Part shown: in pieces, positions 13,601-26,406 of the stretch
How the letters are laid out: each line of letters begins with the position of its first letter
How positions within the stretch are numbered: the stretch's first letter is position 1
Assembly: GCF_032854445.1 (NCBI RefSeq)
Contig: NC_088303.1
Span: 5,587,501-5,651,500 of the forward strand
Length of the DNA stretch: 64,000 nt
From: Liolophura sinensis
Lineage: Eukaryota; Mollusca; Polyplacophora; Chitonida; Chitonidae
Direction: 5' to 3'
Made by a program: the position numbers and the translations under genes
The notes under the pieces: generated by a model
Seen by the model: the letters and a program-made list of their open reading frames with translations, nothing else
Told to the model about the DNA's origin: nothing
Databases searched by the model: none

Positions 13601-16600
13601 CCAGAATTTCAAACTTTCATCATTAAAACTCATACCTGTTCAAAGCTGAGACAATTTCCATTATTTTGATACCAAGCATGCACCTGTACACCAAAATGGC
13701 AGGCTGGCAGCGAAAAAAGATTTTACACCCTAAAATACACAGAATTACACCCCATGAACGGAAGTGCTAATGGGGCCCTGATTCCACATGCGCCGCTCTC
13801 TACGTTCGTAAGAAGTGTCATGGTGTTCTTTTTCTTCACCAGGTGGAGCATTTTTGAAATATGCAGCTCGTGACTGCAAATCGGTCGTCTGTTTGTTTGT
13901 TTTTTTTTGTTTCTTTTGTGTCTGTTAAAAGTTTCTTATTTAGGCCTACAATAGACTGCATATACGTTCTTCGCTCTTTAAAATGAGCGAAAAAAAATTT
14001 CGTGTTTAAAATGATATACGTCAGCACTGGCAAATCTAGGTGTCACACGACCATATGTCGTTTTCTATGGGTTTCTTGTTATACAATGAGTAGATCGGGT
14101 GCACTGTCCAGGAGCCGAATGCCTTTCGTACTGATGAGCCTGTCACTTGTGTCATACTTAACACTTAATCATCTCGAGAAATATTCTAAACAGTTGTCAG
14201 CTGGGAGTCCCGACTGGGTGTTGTGTGAAATCCTACCTTGAGGCAGATCTCTCAATCACCAGTAGCCACGCATACTCCACACGCTACTACGCAATTATCA
14301 TTCTTATAACAGCGACAATTACTCCACTGTGTCCTTCTGCGACCGCATGTGGAATCTTTACCATATATCCGCACGTGACGGTTGGACATGGGACCTTATG
14401 AACTTCGTAAGTCTTGCCAAGCCATGTATATACATCGCGATGAATAAAATCACCACGTGGGATACCGGTATGTGAACTGTTACAATCAAAGCGAAACGGA
14501 AGCTGAACTTATTTTGATTAACAACAACCGATGAACCCACCCGTTACACGATTTGAATTTTTTAAGTCATTCGCCTAGAACACTGTATTTGTCTTTTCGT
14601 CATTATTGCTTAGTTCTTTTGTTGATTACGTTGAGCGTTGTTTTGGAAACTTGTCTTGTGATTACAGACCCGGAATGCCTAGAAGATTAACGATTGATGT
14701 TTGTTTTCACACCAATATTCACAACGGAAGCTACTGATTCTTTTCCGTCTCATATCCAATACCAAAAAAAAAACGTAGACTATAAGTACTGTGAGCTATT
14801 ATGATTAAGGATTTGATGTATTACGAATGCGTGTTTTTCGCTCATTTTGATTACACTTATTAATGACGCTCACACAGAAACAAAAGTCCCCGGGATACAT
14901 TTCCACATTCTAATGCATGACTACCAATGTCACTTTCTATTTGACATTGCCACAGTATGGATAAAGTGCCGCCTAGTTGACACAAAATCATAACCAGTCG
15001 ATCAAGCTGATATTTTGCATATTCAACAGGCCGTTATCCCCTTCAGAAAGTTGTAAAGATGTGCAAAGTTGGGACCCTACGTACCAATACTGTAGGATTC
15101 TGAAGCGTGTACTGCTCAGAAAGGTTTTAAACAACGTAGCAATACGCTACTGTTCGTTACCTGTTCGGCATTGTGTAGGTAATGCTGTCGGCACAGCACA
15201 TTGCAGTCATACGGTATTGCACTGCAAGCACACGGTATGTTATGGCAGTCATATAGTATGTATACTGTGCGGGACCTGCTCTGTACCTTAAGGTTACCAT
15301 GTTTTTAAAGAACCACTGAGAAGGTTTACCAGTTGTGTTATACCCTGCCCTCAGAGTAAAGCACCGTGGCTTTTAACACCAAATTTATTTAACACTTGTT
15401 TAACGTCACACTCAAAAAATATTCAGAGACTGACGACAAATGATCTTTAACGTGCGTCCCTCACGGCACCGCTACTGTAGGATTTTAAAGCAAACAGATA
15501 TTTTAATGTAATATATATTTACTTAATATATACTGCTATACTGCTTAGAAAGTGCTAATAAGGTCCATGAATGTTTTACAAAATGGTTAAGGTACACAGT
15601 TTTAGTGTATCCAACATTAGGATGCGTTATATGAGTGCACATAACAGCAACAAATATGTCTTGTACCCCTAAACCACACGGTAGCATGTCAGTTAACCGC
15701 ACACAAGGACAATGTGAACGGCTGGACGGAAGACAACTGTTGGGCGTACGTGGTAGTTTGAAAAAGGAATATTTATCTCCCCTGAATCATAAAGCAGTTG
15801 ATGCCCCATGTCTCCCCCGATTGTGGATTATAAACAAAATACCACAGTGAATGCAATCCAGCAACAATATTTTCTGTAGGCATATATGTACACTATTCTA
15901 CTTATTTTTCTTGCAAACGTGGAAATAATACTGTTCAATATCCAGAAAGTTTGATTCTAATAATGACAGTACTGTTATTTAAAACCTTTTTTCATAATTT
16001 ATTTGATGGATGTTTTTCGTCGTACATATCACAATATTTCACTTAAACAAAAGCGGATCTTTTTCATAAATATTATGCTTTAAAAGTATTTATCACAAGG
16101 CTGGTCTATTCCATACATAACCCTGAACGGTGACGTATTCGTTATAAATGCTTGATTATATGGCCCTAAATACTGATGAAATAAATAAATTAAAGCAAAC
16201 AGATATTTTAATGCAATATATATTTACTTAATATAAAATATTAGGACTTGGTGGGATAGGCTTTGATGTGCCCACAGTACAGGGTGGTCATTATACTCGG
16301 AATTCAATAGGTTGCACATGAGTTAGAGAAGCAAAAGTACTTGTGAGTTGGAAGTCAGTTTACAAAAGCTGTCGAACTGTATGCATAAAGCAAGGCAAGA
16401 AAGTTTAAGACAACAGCAAAAGATCTGCAGTTGACAATGTGTTATTATTCACCAGTATTTGTAAGCTATAGGCAATTAAACCTTAACTCACTGAACTTGT
16501 ACACTGAGACCGCAAAAAATGCATCGTCCGCTTATTTACTTCACAGACCATCAGATTTCAGAAAGCACACCAGGGGAAATAACTGCTGTAGAATAATAGC

Positions 16601-17660
16601 ACGAGATCGTTGGATATTAGCACGAGATCGTTGGCTATTGCCTCGTGAATATGGAATATTACCTAGTGAGCGTGACTTCGCTTTGCCTCGGCGCGTTGTA
16701 AATTATGTTTTGTGGCCGAGTACTGACCAAGAAAAACCAAGAGTAACTCTATGAGGTACAACATTTAGCGGTAAATAATTGAACAGTGTTACACTTCACC
16801 TGTAATGAAAAAGTGGATTTTTACGACAGGCACGACTACAAATATACACACTAATCACTGAGTAAAAATTTTCAGTTCGTAAGAGCACGTTATTAACCCG
16901 GATTGGCCTACAAAAACTGTGAAAGTCCCATGCCAAATACTGATTTTTTTTTTGAATTGTTGTTTAACGCCATTCTCAAGACTGTTTCAGTTACACTAGA
17001 ACAGAACAAAATAATGAAATTTTGGATGAGGCACAAGTAATAAACATTCAACAATGTTTTCTCAAGATTCTGAGGCGATAAACTGATTTTTTATTGTAAA
17101 TTAAAACACAGCATGTGGAAGTTCATTTTACGATTAGGGGCGATTTTACATCTATCATAGTTGGGATGCATACTGTGAAAATTTTACCAAGAACGTTTGC
17201 TGAAAAAGCTGGCCTGAATCCGATTCAGTAAAGTTTCACTTCTCATAAAAGTATGCGCTGATTTTGTAACGTACAGGATAACATTTAGCTTGCTAAACTT
17301 TACCATGAGTAAATCTTTACTAAAACATTTGCACAAAAGATGCAGCCCAGATTTGTAGCCCTCATTCATGCAAGCTGCAGTATGTCTTTAATTCTATTTG
17401 CTTTAGGAAAGTAGTGGTTTAATATATATGATTTTAAAGACACAAGCGCTCTTAGGTTGCAAAATATAAACGTCCCTCTATTTGGATGGAAGGTGGGATA
17501 TGCTCATGTATGGCAATGTAAAAGACTGCTATTTCAAGTTAAAATACCTTAGTTCATCTCATAAATGTGGAATGTTTACTGTGAAAGGTAAACATATCCA
17601 CAGTATGTGTAAAGGATATACAGTAATCACAAGTGCTTACTAAGAATTCTAAAAGTGCAG
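10691..17660. other. No gene recognised; scattered short repeats
   Basis: Frames of 60-110 codons at 11177, 12756, 14977 and 16431 have no recognisable domain. A 42 bp block (AAAGCAAACAGATATTTTAA plus TGYAATATATATTTACTTAA) occurs at 15490 and 16193. GCACGAGATCGTTGG is repeated at 16600 and 16620. Confidence 0.5.
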
Positions 17661-18164
17661 TCGGCTTAGTAATGGTATGAATCATCTCCTCTCGGCTGAG
17701 TATTGGCATGAATCATCTCCTCTCGGCTGATTAATAACATGAATCATCTTCTCTCGGCTGATTATTGGCATGAATCATCTCCTCTCGGCTGATTATTGGC
17801 ATGAATCATCTCCTCTCGGCTGATTAATAACATGAATCATCTCCTCTCGGCTGAGTATTGGCATGAATCATCTCCTCTCGGCTGATTATTGGCATGAATC
17901 ATCTCCTCTCGGCTGATTATTGGCATGAATCATCTCCTCTCGGCTGATTATTGGCATGAATCATCTCCTCTCGGCTGATTAATAACATGAATCATCTCCT
18001 TTCGGCTGATTAATGACATGAATCATCTCCTCTCGACTGAGTAATGGTATGAATCATCTCCTCTCGGCTGAGTAATGGCATGAATCATCTCCTCTCGGCT
18101 GAGTAATGGTATGCATCATCTCCTCTCGGCTGAGTAATGGTATGCATCATCTCCTCTCGGCTGA
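17661..18164. repeat. 31 bp minisatellite
   Basis: There are about 16 units of CTGATTATTGGCATGAATCA plus TCTCCTCTCGG. Unit types alternate between GAGTATTGGC, GATTATTGGC and GATTAATAAC. No frame is kept open across it. Confidence 0.95.
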
Positions 18165-19404
18165 TGGGTCCATTCCCGTTTGTGTCCAGACGACGGAAGG
18201 TGGGCCTAGTCAAACCTCGGTTATTTTTATAACTGTGCCACTTGTTACGGTATTGAAAACAGCAACAGAAAACAGACTCAGTGACTCAATATTACAATGT
18301 AAACAATGTTTTATATATATAAAATGAGATGTACAGTTTACAGACAGTTCAACAACAACAACATAAAAAAAAACATACACATCAGTATTACCGGTCTTTA
18401 CAAGTTTCCAGTTCACCTTTGCATCCCAAGGAATGTATTCCAGGAAATCCAACGTAAAGACCATGGGATAAACACACAAGTCACAAATTGTCCCAGACAG
18501 GTACTTCGCCAGGTTAGCGAACGCGAACACAGGTTACACAGAACTGGAACAGTCAAGCCTTTGAATGACGTCACACCCGCAGAGCACAACACAGGGTAAA
18601 TACAGGCATGGAGGTATAATCCACTTCAGATCAGTCACAGCTCCCGCAGAAGCTCACAAACGAGCCGTTCAGAGACGTAGAGTAATGTCACCTTGTGGCA
18701 GAACGTCAGCGTGTTAAACAAATTACACAGTCAACACTGTATAATCATAATAAAGATCCGAACACCAATAAACGTGACTTCCGCAGAAATTCACATAAAC
18801 CAGACATCAGTACTACTGTGGTACACAAACGGTGCCGGCATAAAAATCTTTCCTCCCAAATGAAACTGGCATCACCAGCTCATATAAATATAATGGACTC
18901 GATACGAGAGCGTCGCACACTCTCCTGGCTCCCAGTGGATGCAGCAAAAATACCTCCACTCTGCACAGAAAACACGGCTTATATACGCTCCAGGTGGATT
19001 CAACTATTTTTAGACACAGAATTAACAGCCAATGTCCCGGCCAGAGTAGGCAAGTTTTCACAAACCAGTCACTTTTTTGCCAAAGCTCTGCGTCGGATAA
19101 TCCACTGAGCCGTGGTTACTGAGGAGTGGTTACCAGGTAGGTTGTTCGCTTCGCAGATTGTGTTTCAGCCTTGGGTGTGAATTTGTTCGAGGATATTTCC
19201 TGTTTTCCATCGCTGAGGTAAGCCACCATTTCATCCTTGTGCAATATCCCGTCTCTCCGCATGTCAAAGAAGTCAAAAAGTATCTCTCATTTCTTTTTCT
19301 TGTACGTTTCCGTATCGACCTGCAAAACATAGTAACAGGAACTACCTAAATATAAATCTTCTTCTCAACATCATTAAAGCACATGTAATAACTTGCAACT
19401 AATC
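18165..19404. other. No gene recognised
   Basis: A 137-codon plus frame (18695-19108) is the longest non-repeat frame of this part, but it has no domain and the overlapping minus frame (82 codons) is equally open. It is probably an old repeat. Confidence 0.4.
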
Positions 19405-19680
19405 TCGCTAAAAGCGAGATTCTCACACAAAAAACCATTGTTGGCGAGATTTGAGGACAAAGTTCGAGGTTTTGATAATGTAACTTGTGAAAAGCAAGAT
19501 TCTGACGATAAACAGATTCTCGCGAGATTTGATGAGAAGATGCGATATTTTGATAATGAAACTAAACTTTTTTTAAGAAAAACAAAGAGATTCATATGAG
19601 ATTTGAGGACAAATGTGCGATATTTTGATAACGAAACAAAACTTTGCTAAAGGCAAGATTTGGGAGAAAAAGAAAATCTG
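19405..19680. repeat. 74-78 bp imperfect tandem repeat
   Basis: GCGAGATTTGAGGACAAA and GATATTTTGATAATGAAAC blocks recur at 19446, 19524 and 19598 (spacings 78 and 74), with partial units at each side. Short open frames on both strands are repeat reading. Confidence 0.8.
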
Positions 19681-19734
19681 AAGGGGTTTTGGGCAAAAGC
19701 CTGATACAATAATAGGGCGGAGGCGAGGGGGGAG

Positions 19735-19873
19735 GGTCGTGTTTCAGTTGGTTTGCGTGCTAGCACAGTGTAATTACCCAGAAGCCTCTCACCATTGCGG
19801 TCGCTGTGAGTTCAAGTCCACCTTATGCTGGCTTCCTCTCTGGCCGCACGTGGGAAGGTCTGCCAGCAACCTG
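19735..19873 (+). mobile_element. SINE 5' half
   Basis: It matches the tRNA-like head and central body of the SINE (GCGTGCTAGCACAGTGTAAT, GTCGCTGTGAGTTCAAGTCC) and stops abruptly after GCAACCTGGC. The 3' part is missing. Confidence 0.85.
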
Positions 19874-21813
19874 GCTCGAAAGTACACAGGCACCTGTACA
19901 TGTATAAACGGAAGAAACACCACCATAGTTTTATTTTCTAAAACCATTCAGGGTATATATGTAATTAACGTCTGACATTTTTACCCGATTGCTAACCTAA
20001 CTGGCTCAATATCCTAAAGCGTTGCTCTCGACGAAACCAATCTGTGTATTGTCATTAAGGTACCAAATTCAAATATAGCTATAGCTAGCTATGGTTCGAA
20101 TCATACACTTTGGATTTTTGTGGTTGTTTTCTTTTCAAGGTGTTGGATCTGCTCTGTGCGTATACTGGTAGCAATAAGTGTATAACACAATGTTCACATG
20201 ATTGTTTCAAGTCCATTTATATTGCTCCTGGAGCAGGGGACTTAGAAACTTAATGTGTAGTCCCAAAAGGAAAATTGAATATCCTATACTTTAGCATGTG
20301 CTTTGTCGATACTGGTGGCTACTACTGCAAAACGTTGTCCGAGTTGAATGATGGGTGTTTACGAAACGATTTACGATCCTGTGGGTCGTGGATTCAAAAT
20401 AATAGCAAAACCCACCAGAAGCCCTATTCAAAAAAAGTCAAGTTTCTTCATTCTACTGAGCTGGACACTGTCGTTTTAATGAAAAAATCTTCAGGATATT
20501 GAATCAAACACAAATACAAAAAATAAATAAGATAAAACAAATTTTTACCTTGTGTTCTTGTTCCATCATTCTTGGCTACACTGGCTTACGGCCTGTGTGG
20601 TACAAGGCTTGTGCGAGGCAAAGAAACAAAACGTTACTGACACAAGCCTTTAACAGATCCGTCTCACCAAGACGTCACGTGACCAGCCAGGAGAATGATA
20701 ATGATTTCGTAATAGCGGTTGCCAGAAGCAATCTTACAAATGAAAAGAAACGATGACAGTTGGCTAATAAGCTGAATAGCTGTTTCCAGTGCGCATGATC
20801 GAGACTTCATCGCTGTGGGATCAACAAGTCTATGTGACCATGTTAAAACATTATGACACTGTTCAGCGAAACCCGAGCATTTTGTTCCACCCGTTGTGAC
20901 AACTGAGACTTAACATGGGTTCGAGAACAGTTTCAAGTTAAAATTTTAGAAAAATACATTTTAAGAAATTGGATGGGGTTGAATTTTGGGCTGTTGCCGA
21001 AGACTGTAATGTTGTACCATAGGCATAAACAATCATGCGCTTTTGTTTATCCCACCAATGACACATTACACACATACGTACTGAGGCACCGCTCGAAACA
21101 GCTATCTGGCTCATTGGTAGGCTTCTTGATTAGAAATTATAAAATCGTTCATATGGACTCACGTCAGGGTATTGCAAATGTAGAGGCTTGTCGATTACAT
21201 AGAGTATTATTACAAAAGCACATAGTTGTATACATATAAACTGTTTTACAACAATTCTGAGAATAAAATATTCAAGTTACTTACGCAACTGATATAAACA
21301 ATCAGTTAGAAAAGGAAACTATAATAAAACGGTATCCCAAACACGTATGCTATATGGTAAGCCGTTTTGGTATTTGTTCTCTAAGTATACATATGTGCAA
21401 AATATTCGAACTTATGTCCACATGATTTTGTAGTTATGTACGAATATTTGTACATATTCCTAAAATCCTCAGTTTATTTGCGCAGATCATTTCCTTGTAC
21501 ACATGTAAAATCAATTTTACTTGCACATATGCACAAAAGATTTAATCTGTATCTGAAAATTCCTTCAAGAAAACATGAAACGCTTTGGCTTTATTTCTTA
21601 ATGTGCATATTATGCTGTGTAATAACATGTAACTGTACAAACAAAGTTTTCAACTTTCGCTTTGGGGGTGAAAATGCCTTCAAAGTACAGTTTTCTTAAG
21701 GCTCCAGTGGTCAGTCCGAAAATTAAGTAGCTTGCAGCGGTGACGTCAACGATGATCCCTGTTTAAAACGTGGCGGACAGATCAAATGAGTCTGACCAAA
21801 TGCGAATGAACAG
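19874..21813. other. No gene recognised
   Basis: The stretch at 21711-21765 (AGTCCGAAAATTAAGTAGCT and TGACGTCAACGATGAT) recurs at 33823-33875, marking a dispersed repeat. The remainder is plain AT-rich sequence. Confidence 0.5.
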
Positions 21814-22035
21814 TTACAGTGTTTGAGAAATTCTCACTGCACACTTCTTTTTCAACTGCCGGATACATGTTATAAAAGACTGCGCATCCCTACACGGTAT
21901 TGAGACGACATTCTTGGGCTGGACAAAGCACACGATGCACGATCTCAGTTCCTCGGCAGACTGGCCATATTCTTCCGGCTTGTGCAGGCAGCTCTGCAGT
22001 TTTGACATCGTTTTTGTCAGACATTGTCGTATGTT
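21814..22035 (-). pseudogene. Decayed duplicate of the RING gene's C-terminal part
   Basis: It is clearly related to the intact RING gene 4.6 kb away on the same strand: RQCLTKTMSKLQSC, then GQSAEELRSCIVCFVQPKNV and IPCRDAQSFITC align with the intact copy. About 30 residues between the membrane and RING parts are missing. The RING is broken: the zinc-ligand His became Asp (PCRDAQ), one Cys of FCITC is lost (SFITC), and CPLC became CAVR. No membrane segments are recognisable upstream. It was a partial duplication or decayed afterwards. Confidence 0.8.
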
Positions 22036-22099
22036 TGATTGAGATTTAAGGTATGGGCTGGTACTCCGCCTTTTATTGACTACATAACAGATGTACACA

Positions 22100-24029
22100 T
22101 TCTACATACTTCCGGATCGTTCCTACTATTGAGTAATTCGTCTTTCTATGCACGTAGTCAAATATTTCACGGGGAACATGACGCAAGCAGCATTGTCGCC
22201 GATATGTGCCATGATCAGCTGTTGGTAAGGCCATCGATTTGCAGTGTGATACAACTAAAACTACATCTGAGATCTGTTGCAGACTTACCAGGTTAACTTT
22301 CAGACATACAGACAGGATACATACTCTTTCATTTACTATAAACCTGGAACTCAGTATTTTTGAATGTGCAGTCCTCGGTATTTCAAAGCTGCATGCTACA
22401 AAAACACGTTTCATTTTAACTTCTAGTAATTCTGATTTCATATCACCTGCTTATTCGTGAATAATAAAGACCACATCGTCAGAATTGTCCTCAATTCGTT
22501 AACCATTATTTTCTAAACGAGTTAATCACACTTGGCACAGTCCATGATAATCTCATGGAAAATTTGGATGGAAACCAAAAAGATGTGACCTGTTAAAGGG
22601 TTTACTCACGGCTTATTTGGCAGATTTCACTTTAAAATTTTGTTTTAATAATGATCAGAAAGAAGCAATTATTGTGATAAGAAGAGGAGGATATTATTAT
22701 GGAAGTCCAGTGAAAATGGGAGTTTACGACATTCTGCTGCTGTCAGAATGAATGCACCGGTTACATTTATATTAAATGAGAGGTTATAGTTTTAATATTC
22801 CTGCATAGTTAGGTGATATGAATGGAGAGACTCGATGACGAGCTACACAAACGCTCCATAGGACAGCAGAACACAAAGTTTTACTATGTCACGTTGCAAA
22901 GCGTGTGTGCTTCATATGTGTTTTATGAGCACACATACACCGATAATTGCGACTTAATAAAGGAAAGAGCAAATGAGTTCACAGCTTTGGACCGTCTTGA
23001 TACAGGTGGGAAGGAGTTTTACCAGTTCCCCATTAATCTATATAGTATTGTATTTGCCCGGTGTATGCGTGATTTTGTGAGGAAAGCCCCAAGTAGTAGG
23101 ATACAAACCCGGCTACAATAGACTCGAACTTAGCGAGCGGGGAGCATACTTCTTGTCAGTACACGAAGACACGAAACTATGACCACAATGGTAGGAGGAT
23201 ACGCCTATGATGGTACCATGATGGTACCATGGTTCTCCGACCATAGGCGGATGGCAGTAGCGAGTGCATCTAGGTCCACGTGTGCGATAGGCGATGGACG
23301 TTTGGCTGGCATCCGGCTGTATTGTATCACCATCAAAAATTTGTCAACTGTGACATTATATTGACACCGAGCCAACCAGTCATGTTTCCTTCCTCTAACC
23401 TCTCAGTGTTGAGCGTCAAGTGAGGCGGCAGAAAATAGCAGCTTTAAAGTATTTGGTTTGATCCCTGTGTCTCCCAAGTTCGAGGCGGAAGCTCTATCTA
23501 TTAGGCCGCCGAAGAAGCGGTCGGAGTTCGTATGACTCCCTGATGAAAGACACATTCATCCATGGAATACCTGATAAGAGTCCGTGAACGACTCTTGCGA
23601 GATTTAGGTTTGACTGTTGAAAAGGCTGTTCAGAAGACTTAAGAAATGACAAAGGCTCCATTAAAAGAACTTCAACAGTGTGTGACAGCAAATGTTGACC
23701 CGGTCAAGAGAAGCAAATCAACTTTCTACATATAGAGCAGACAAAGGAAAGAACCATTAGTATAGTTCTTCACAGTTAAAATGACCACACAGAAAACGTG
23801 TCGCGTGGAAGCCTATGGTATAGATATTATATTATTCGGTTTATGGGTCCACTTGTACCACCGGTAAAACTGCACAGTGTTGAGGAAACCATTGAGTCTA
23901 ACGTAAGTAATGAGGAGGCTGTGACTTCTTTTTCGAGACGACAAGAGTAGATTAGATTAGTAAAAAGGCCAATAAAGACTAGCTAATGAGTGCATGCTAC
24001 CTCTCAACATCAATAAATGTATAATTTAT
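22100..24029. other. No gene recognised
   Basis: Frames at 22073-22441 (minus, 122 codons) and 22822-23121 (plus, 99 codons) lack domains. GATGGTACCAT is repeated at 23208-23235. A tRNA-like SINE head is listed separately. Confidence 0.45.
23452..23511 (-). other. tRNA-like SINE head
   Basis: On the minus strand, GGCCTAATAGATAGAGCTTC resembles an A box and AGGGATCAAACC a B box, about 30 bp apart. It lacks the paired arms of a functional tRNA, so it is likely the 5' end of a tRNA-derived element. Confidence 0.5.
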
Positions 24030-24132
24030 TGATTTAGTTAGTTGTTGTTTAACATCATGCTCAAGAATACTTTCACTTATACGATGGTTGTCAGCTCTGT
24101 GAGTGAAGGAAACTCTAGTTCCCGAAGTAAGT
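24030..24132 (-). mobile_element. Fragment of a 'TTGTTTAAC' SINE family
   Basis: GTTGTTTAACATCATGCTCA, then AAGAATACTTTCACTTATAC and GACTT-like remnants resemble a dispersed tail also glimpsed at 15398 (TTGTTTAACGTCACACTCAA), 16963 (TTGTTTAACGCCATTCTCAA) and 54434 (GGTTTAACGTCGCTCTTAAC). Boundaries are approximate. Confidence 0.5.
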
Positions 24133-24230
24133 CGCCCACCTATATTACGTTGATGACGAGCTTTCCCACACATGCACGTAATATTGGTTGAAGAAAAGTG
24201 GTTTACAACGAACGTCGAAGTGGGGAAAAT

Positions 24231-24944
24231 GCCACACAAGCGCCATCGACCGCTTACTGTCACCAAGGCCACACAAGCTCCATCGACCTCTTACTGTTAC
24301 CAAGGCCACACAAGCTCCATCGACCTCTTACTGTTACCAAGGCCACACAAGCGCCATCGACCGCTTACTGTCACCAAGGCCACACAAACTCCATCGACCT
24401 CTTACTGTTACCAAGGCCACACAAGCGCCATCGACCGCTTACTGTCACCAAGGCCACACAAGCTCCATCGACCTCTTACTGTTACCAAGGCCACACAAGC
24501 GCCATCGACCGCTTACTGTCACCAAGGCCACACAAGCGCCATCGACCGCTTACTGCCACCAAGGCCACACTAGCTCCATCGACCTCTTACTGTTACCAAG
24601 GCCACACAAGCGCCATCGACCGCTTACTGCCACCAAGGCCACACAAGCTCCATCGAGCGCTTACTGCCACCAAGGCCACACAAGCTCCATCGACCTCTTA
24701 CTGTTACCAAGGCCACACAAGCGCCATCGACCGCTTACTGTCACCAAGGCCACACAAGCTCCATCGAGCGCTTTCTGTCTCCAAGGCCACACAAGCTCCA
24801 TCGACCGCTTACTGTCACCAAGGCCACACAAGCGCCATCGACCGCTTACTGTCACCAAGGCCACACAAGCTCCATCGACCGCCTACTGTCACCAAGGCCA
24901 CACGAGCTCCATAGACCGCTTACTCTCATCAAGGGCACACAAGC
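24231..24944. repeat. 37 bp minisatellite with alternating unit types
   Basis: There are about 19 units of CCACACAAGCGCCATCGACC plus GCTTACTGTCACCAAGG. Two main unit types differ at linked positions (GCGCC...CCGC...GTC versus GCTCC...CCTC...GTT) and alternate over part of the array. As 37 = 3x12+1 and no unit frame has a stop, all three plus frames stay open (133-253 codons); they are the same repeat read in rotation and not evidence of protein. Confidence 0.95.
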
Positions 24945-26303
24945 AGTGAGAACGGAGAAATATACACCTCTGTCCAAGGCATCAGTAGTTGTATAACCCG
25001 ATTAGATTGGGCATCGGTGCGCAGGCTATCGTCATATCAAAAGCCGATTTTAATTCTCTCTTCAAGCTGCCAAAGCTTCTGAAGTCCATGCAGGTGTCAA
25101 ACAGTTACATCAATATCAAGATTCCCATACTGGGAAAGTGCAAACATGTAGTAACAGTACACACTCAATGCCATTCCAATCCTCTTGCATTTTTGTTTTT
25201 TTTAATTGTTGTTCAATGACTCTTTGGAGGCGAAGCCTGCGTAAAACTAAATATGAAGTTGAAAAATTGTCTACGCACAAGTAACCGTAGTTCTCCTTAC
25301 GAAAAAGAATCAAAGAAATTATGAGTTTGCTAGAGCCTAATATTAGAAAAACCATAAAATAATTTCGGGACTAGCAAGTTGGTATTCATGGGCGGCTGTT
25401 TTCACTGATCATGGAAATGTGTTTGACAGCAGTGTTACCCATACAAAACATGCCACGCCCAGAAAACATTACGAATGTTCAATGATTTCTCGATATTGTC
25501 GACTTCTCGCAAAGTGGAAACCAGGAATTGGTCTCACTGAGAGTCTTGCTGGAAATGGACACCTTGAGGCAGCCTGGACATGCTCAGGAAACAGTTGGTT
25601 TGATATGCAGAATGACATGACCTTCCAGCCTGTCCTACAGAAATGTAATCACCAGAGGCCAATGAAACTATCGTTGGATGCTTTCAAAGATGAACTTTTC
25701 GCTGTGTCATTCGAATGAGAAAAAACATGCGGAAACTTGATATGTTAACGTCCAAACTTCACGGGAACTACTTGGAATTGCCCAGTTGTCAATCAGTGCT
25801 TGAGCAATAATCAGCATCATGTTGAAAACAAGTGTTCCGTGTATAAACACATTTCCGTTACACTGAACAAACACGTCCTTGTGTTTATTTCTAATGACCA
25901 AATTTAGTAATTAAATAGATGTGTTTATTGTAGGCTTTATGTATTCATTTTATCGGTGTTTTACCTGTACTCGTAAATACTTCACTTATACAGCAGTAGT
26001 CATCATTATGGTAGAAAGGTAATCACAAAAGAATTCATAAGCCCGTACCTTTTGGTTGAAGAAATCCTAACAACGGAGTAAAGCACAGCATGGGAAGTAA
26101 AAGCAGAGCAGAAACCATATTGTGATGCGTGGCAAAGAGTCACATGTAACACTTAAACTCGAACTCCGGACTGTTTACCTTTGTAGTGAGGATTGTGTTC
26201 TGCCTGTTGATTTAAATGTTCAAATAGTTGAAAATTACAAACACCCTAGCACCACAATATTAACAGAATTATGTAATAAAAAGTGCATTGATGTTGATTA
26301 CAA
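24945..26303. other. No gene recognised
   Basis: A 99-codon plus frame at 25419-25718 has no recognisable domain. The right end includes the 3' flank and AATAAA of the RING gene (minus strand, 26309-26304). Confidence 0.45.
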
Positions 26304-26406
26304 TTTATTAGATAACACTGGTCTAAAATTACGCAAAATCTTGTGATATCGTGGAACTGTTACTGTGTCACGTGATTTTAAGACGATACAATTGTATGTA
26401 CATATA

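Noticed and set aside
17661-18164. CRISPR-like regular repeat
   Set aside because: Units are contiguous 31 bp tandem copies without unique spacers, in a eukaryotic genome.
18695-19108. 137-codon plus frame
   Set aside because: No domain, antisense equally open, and the surroundings look like old repeat.
22822-23121. 99-codon plus frame (MERLDDELHKRS...)
   Set aside because: Composition is plausible, but there is no recognisable domain, no conserved neighbour and no splice partner.
24172-24949. Overlapping plus-strand frames of 133, 238 and 253 codons
   Set aside because: All are the 37 bp minisatellite read in three rotations; the open frames come from the lack of stops in the unit.
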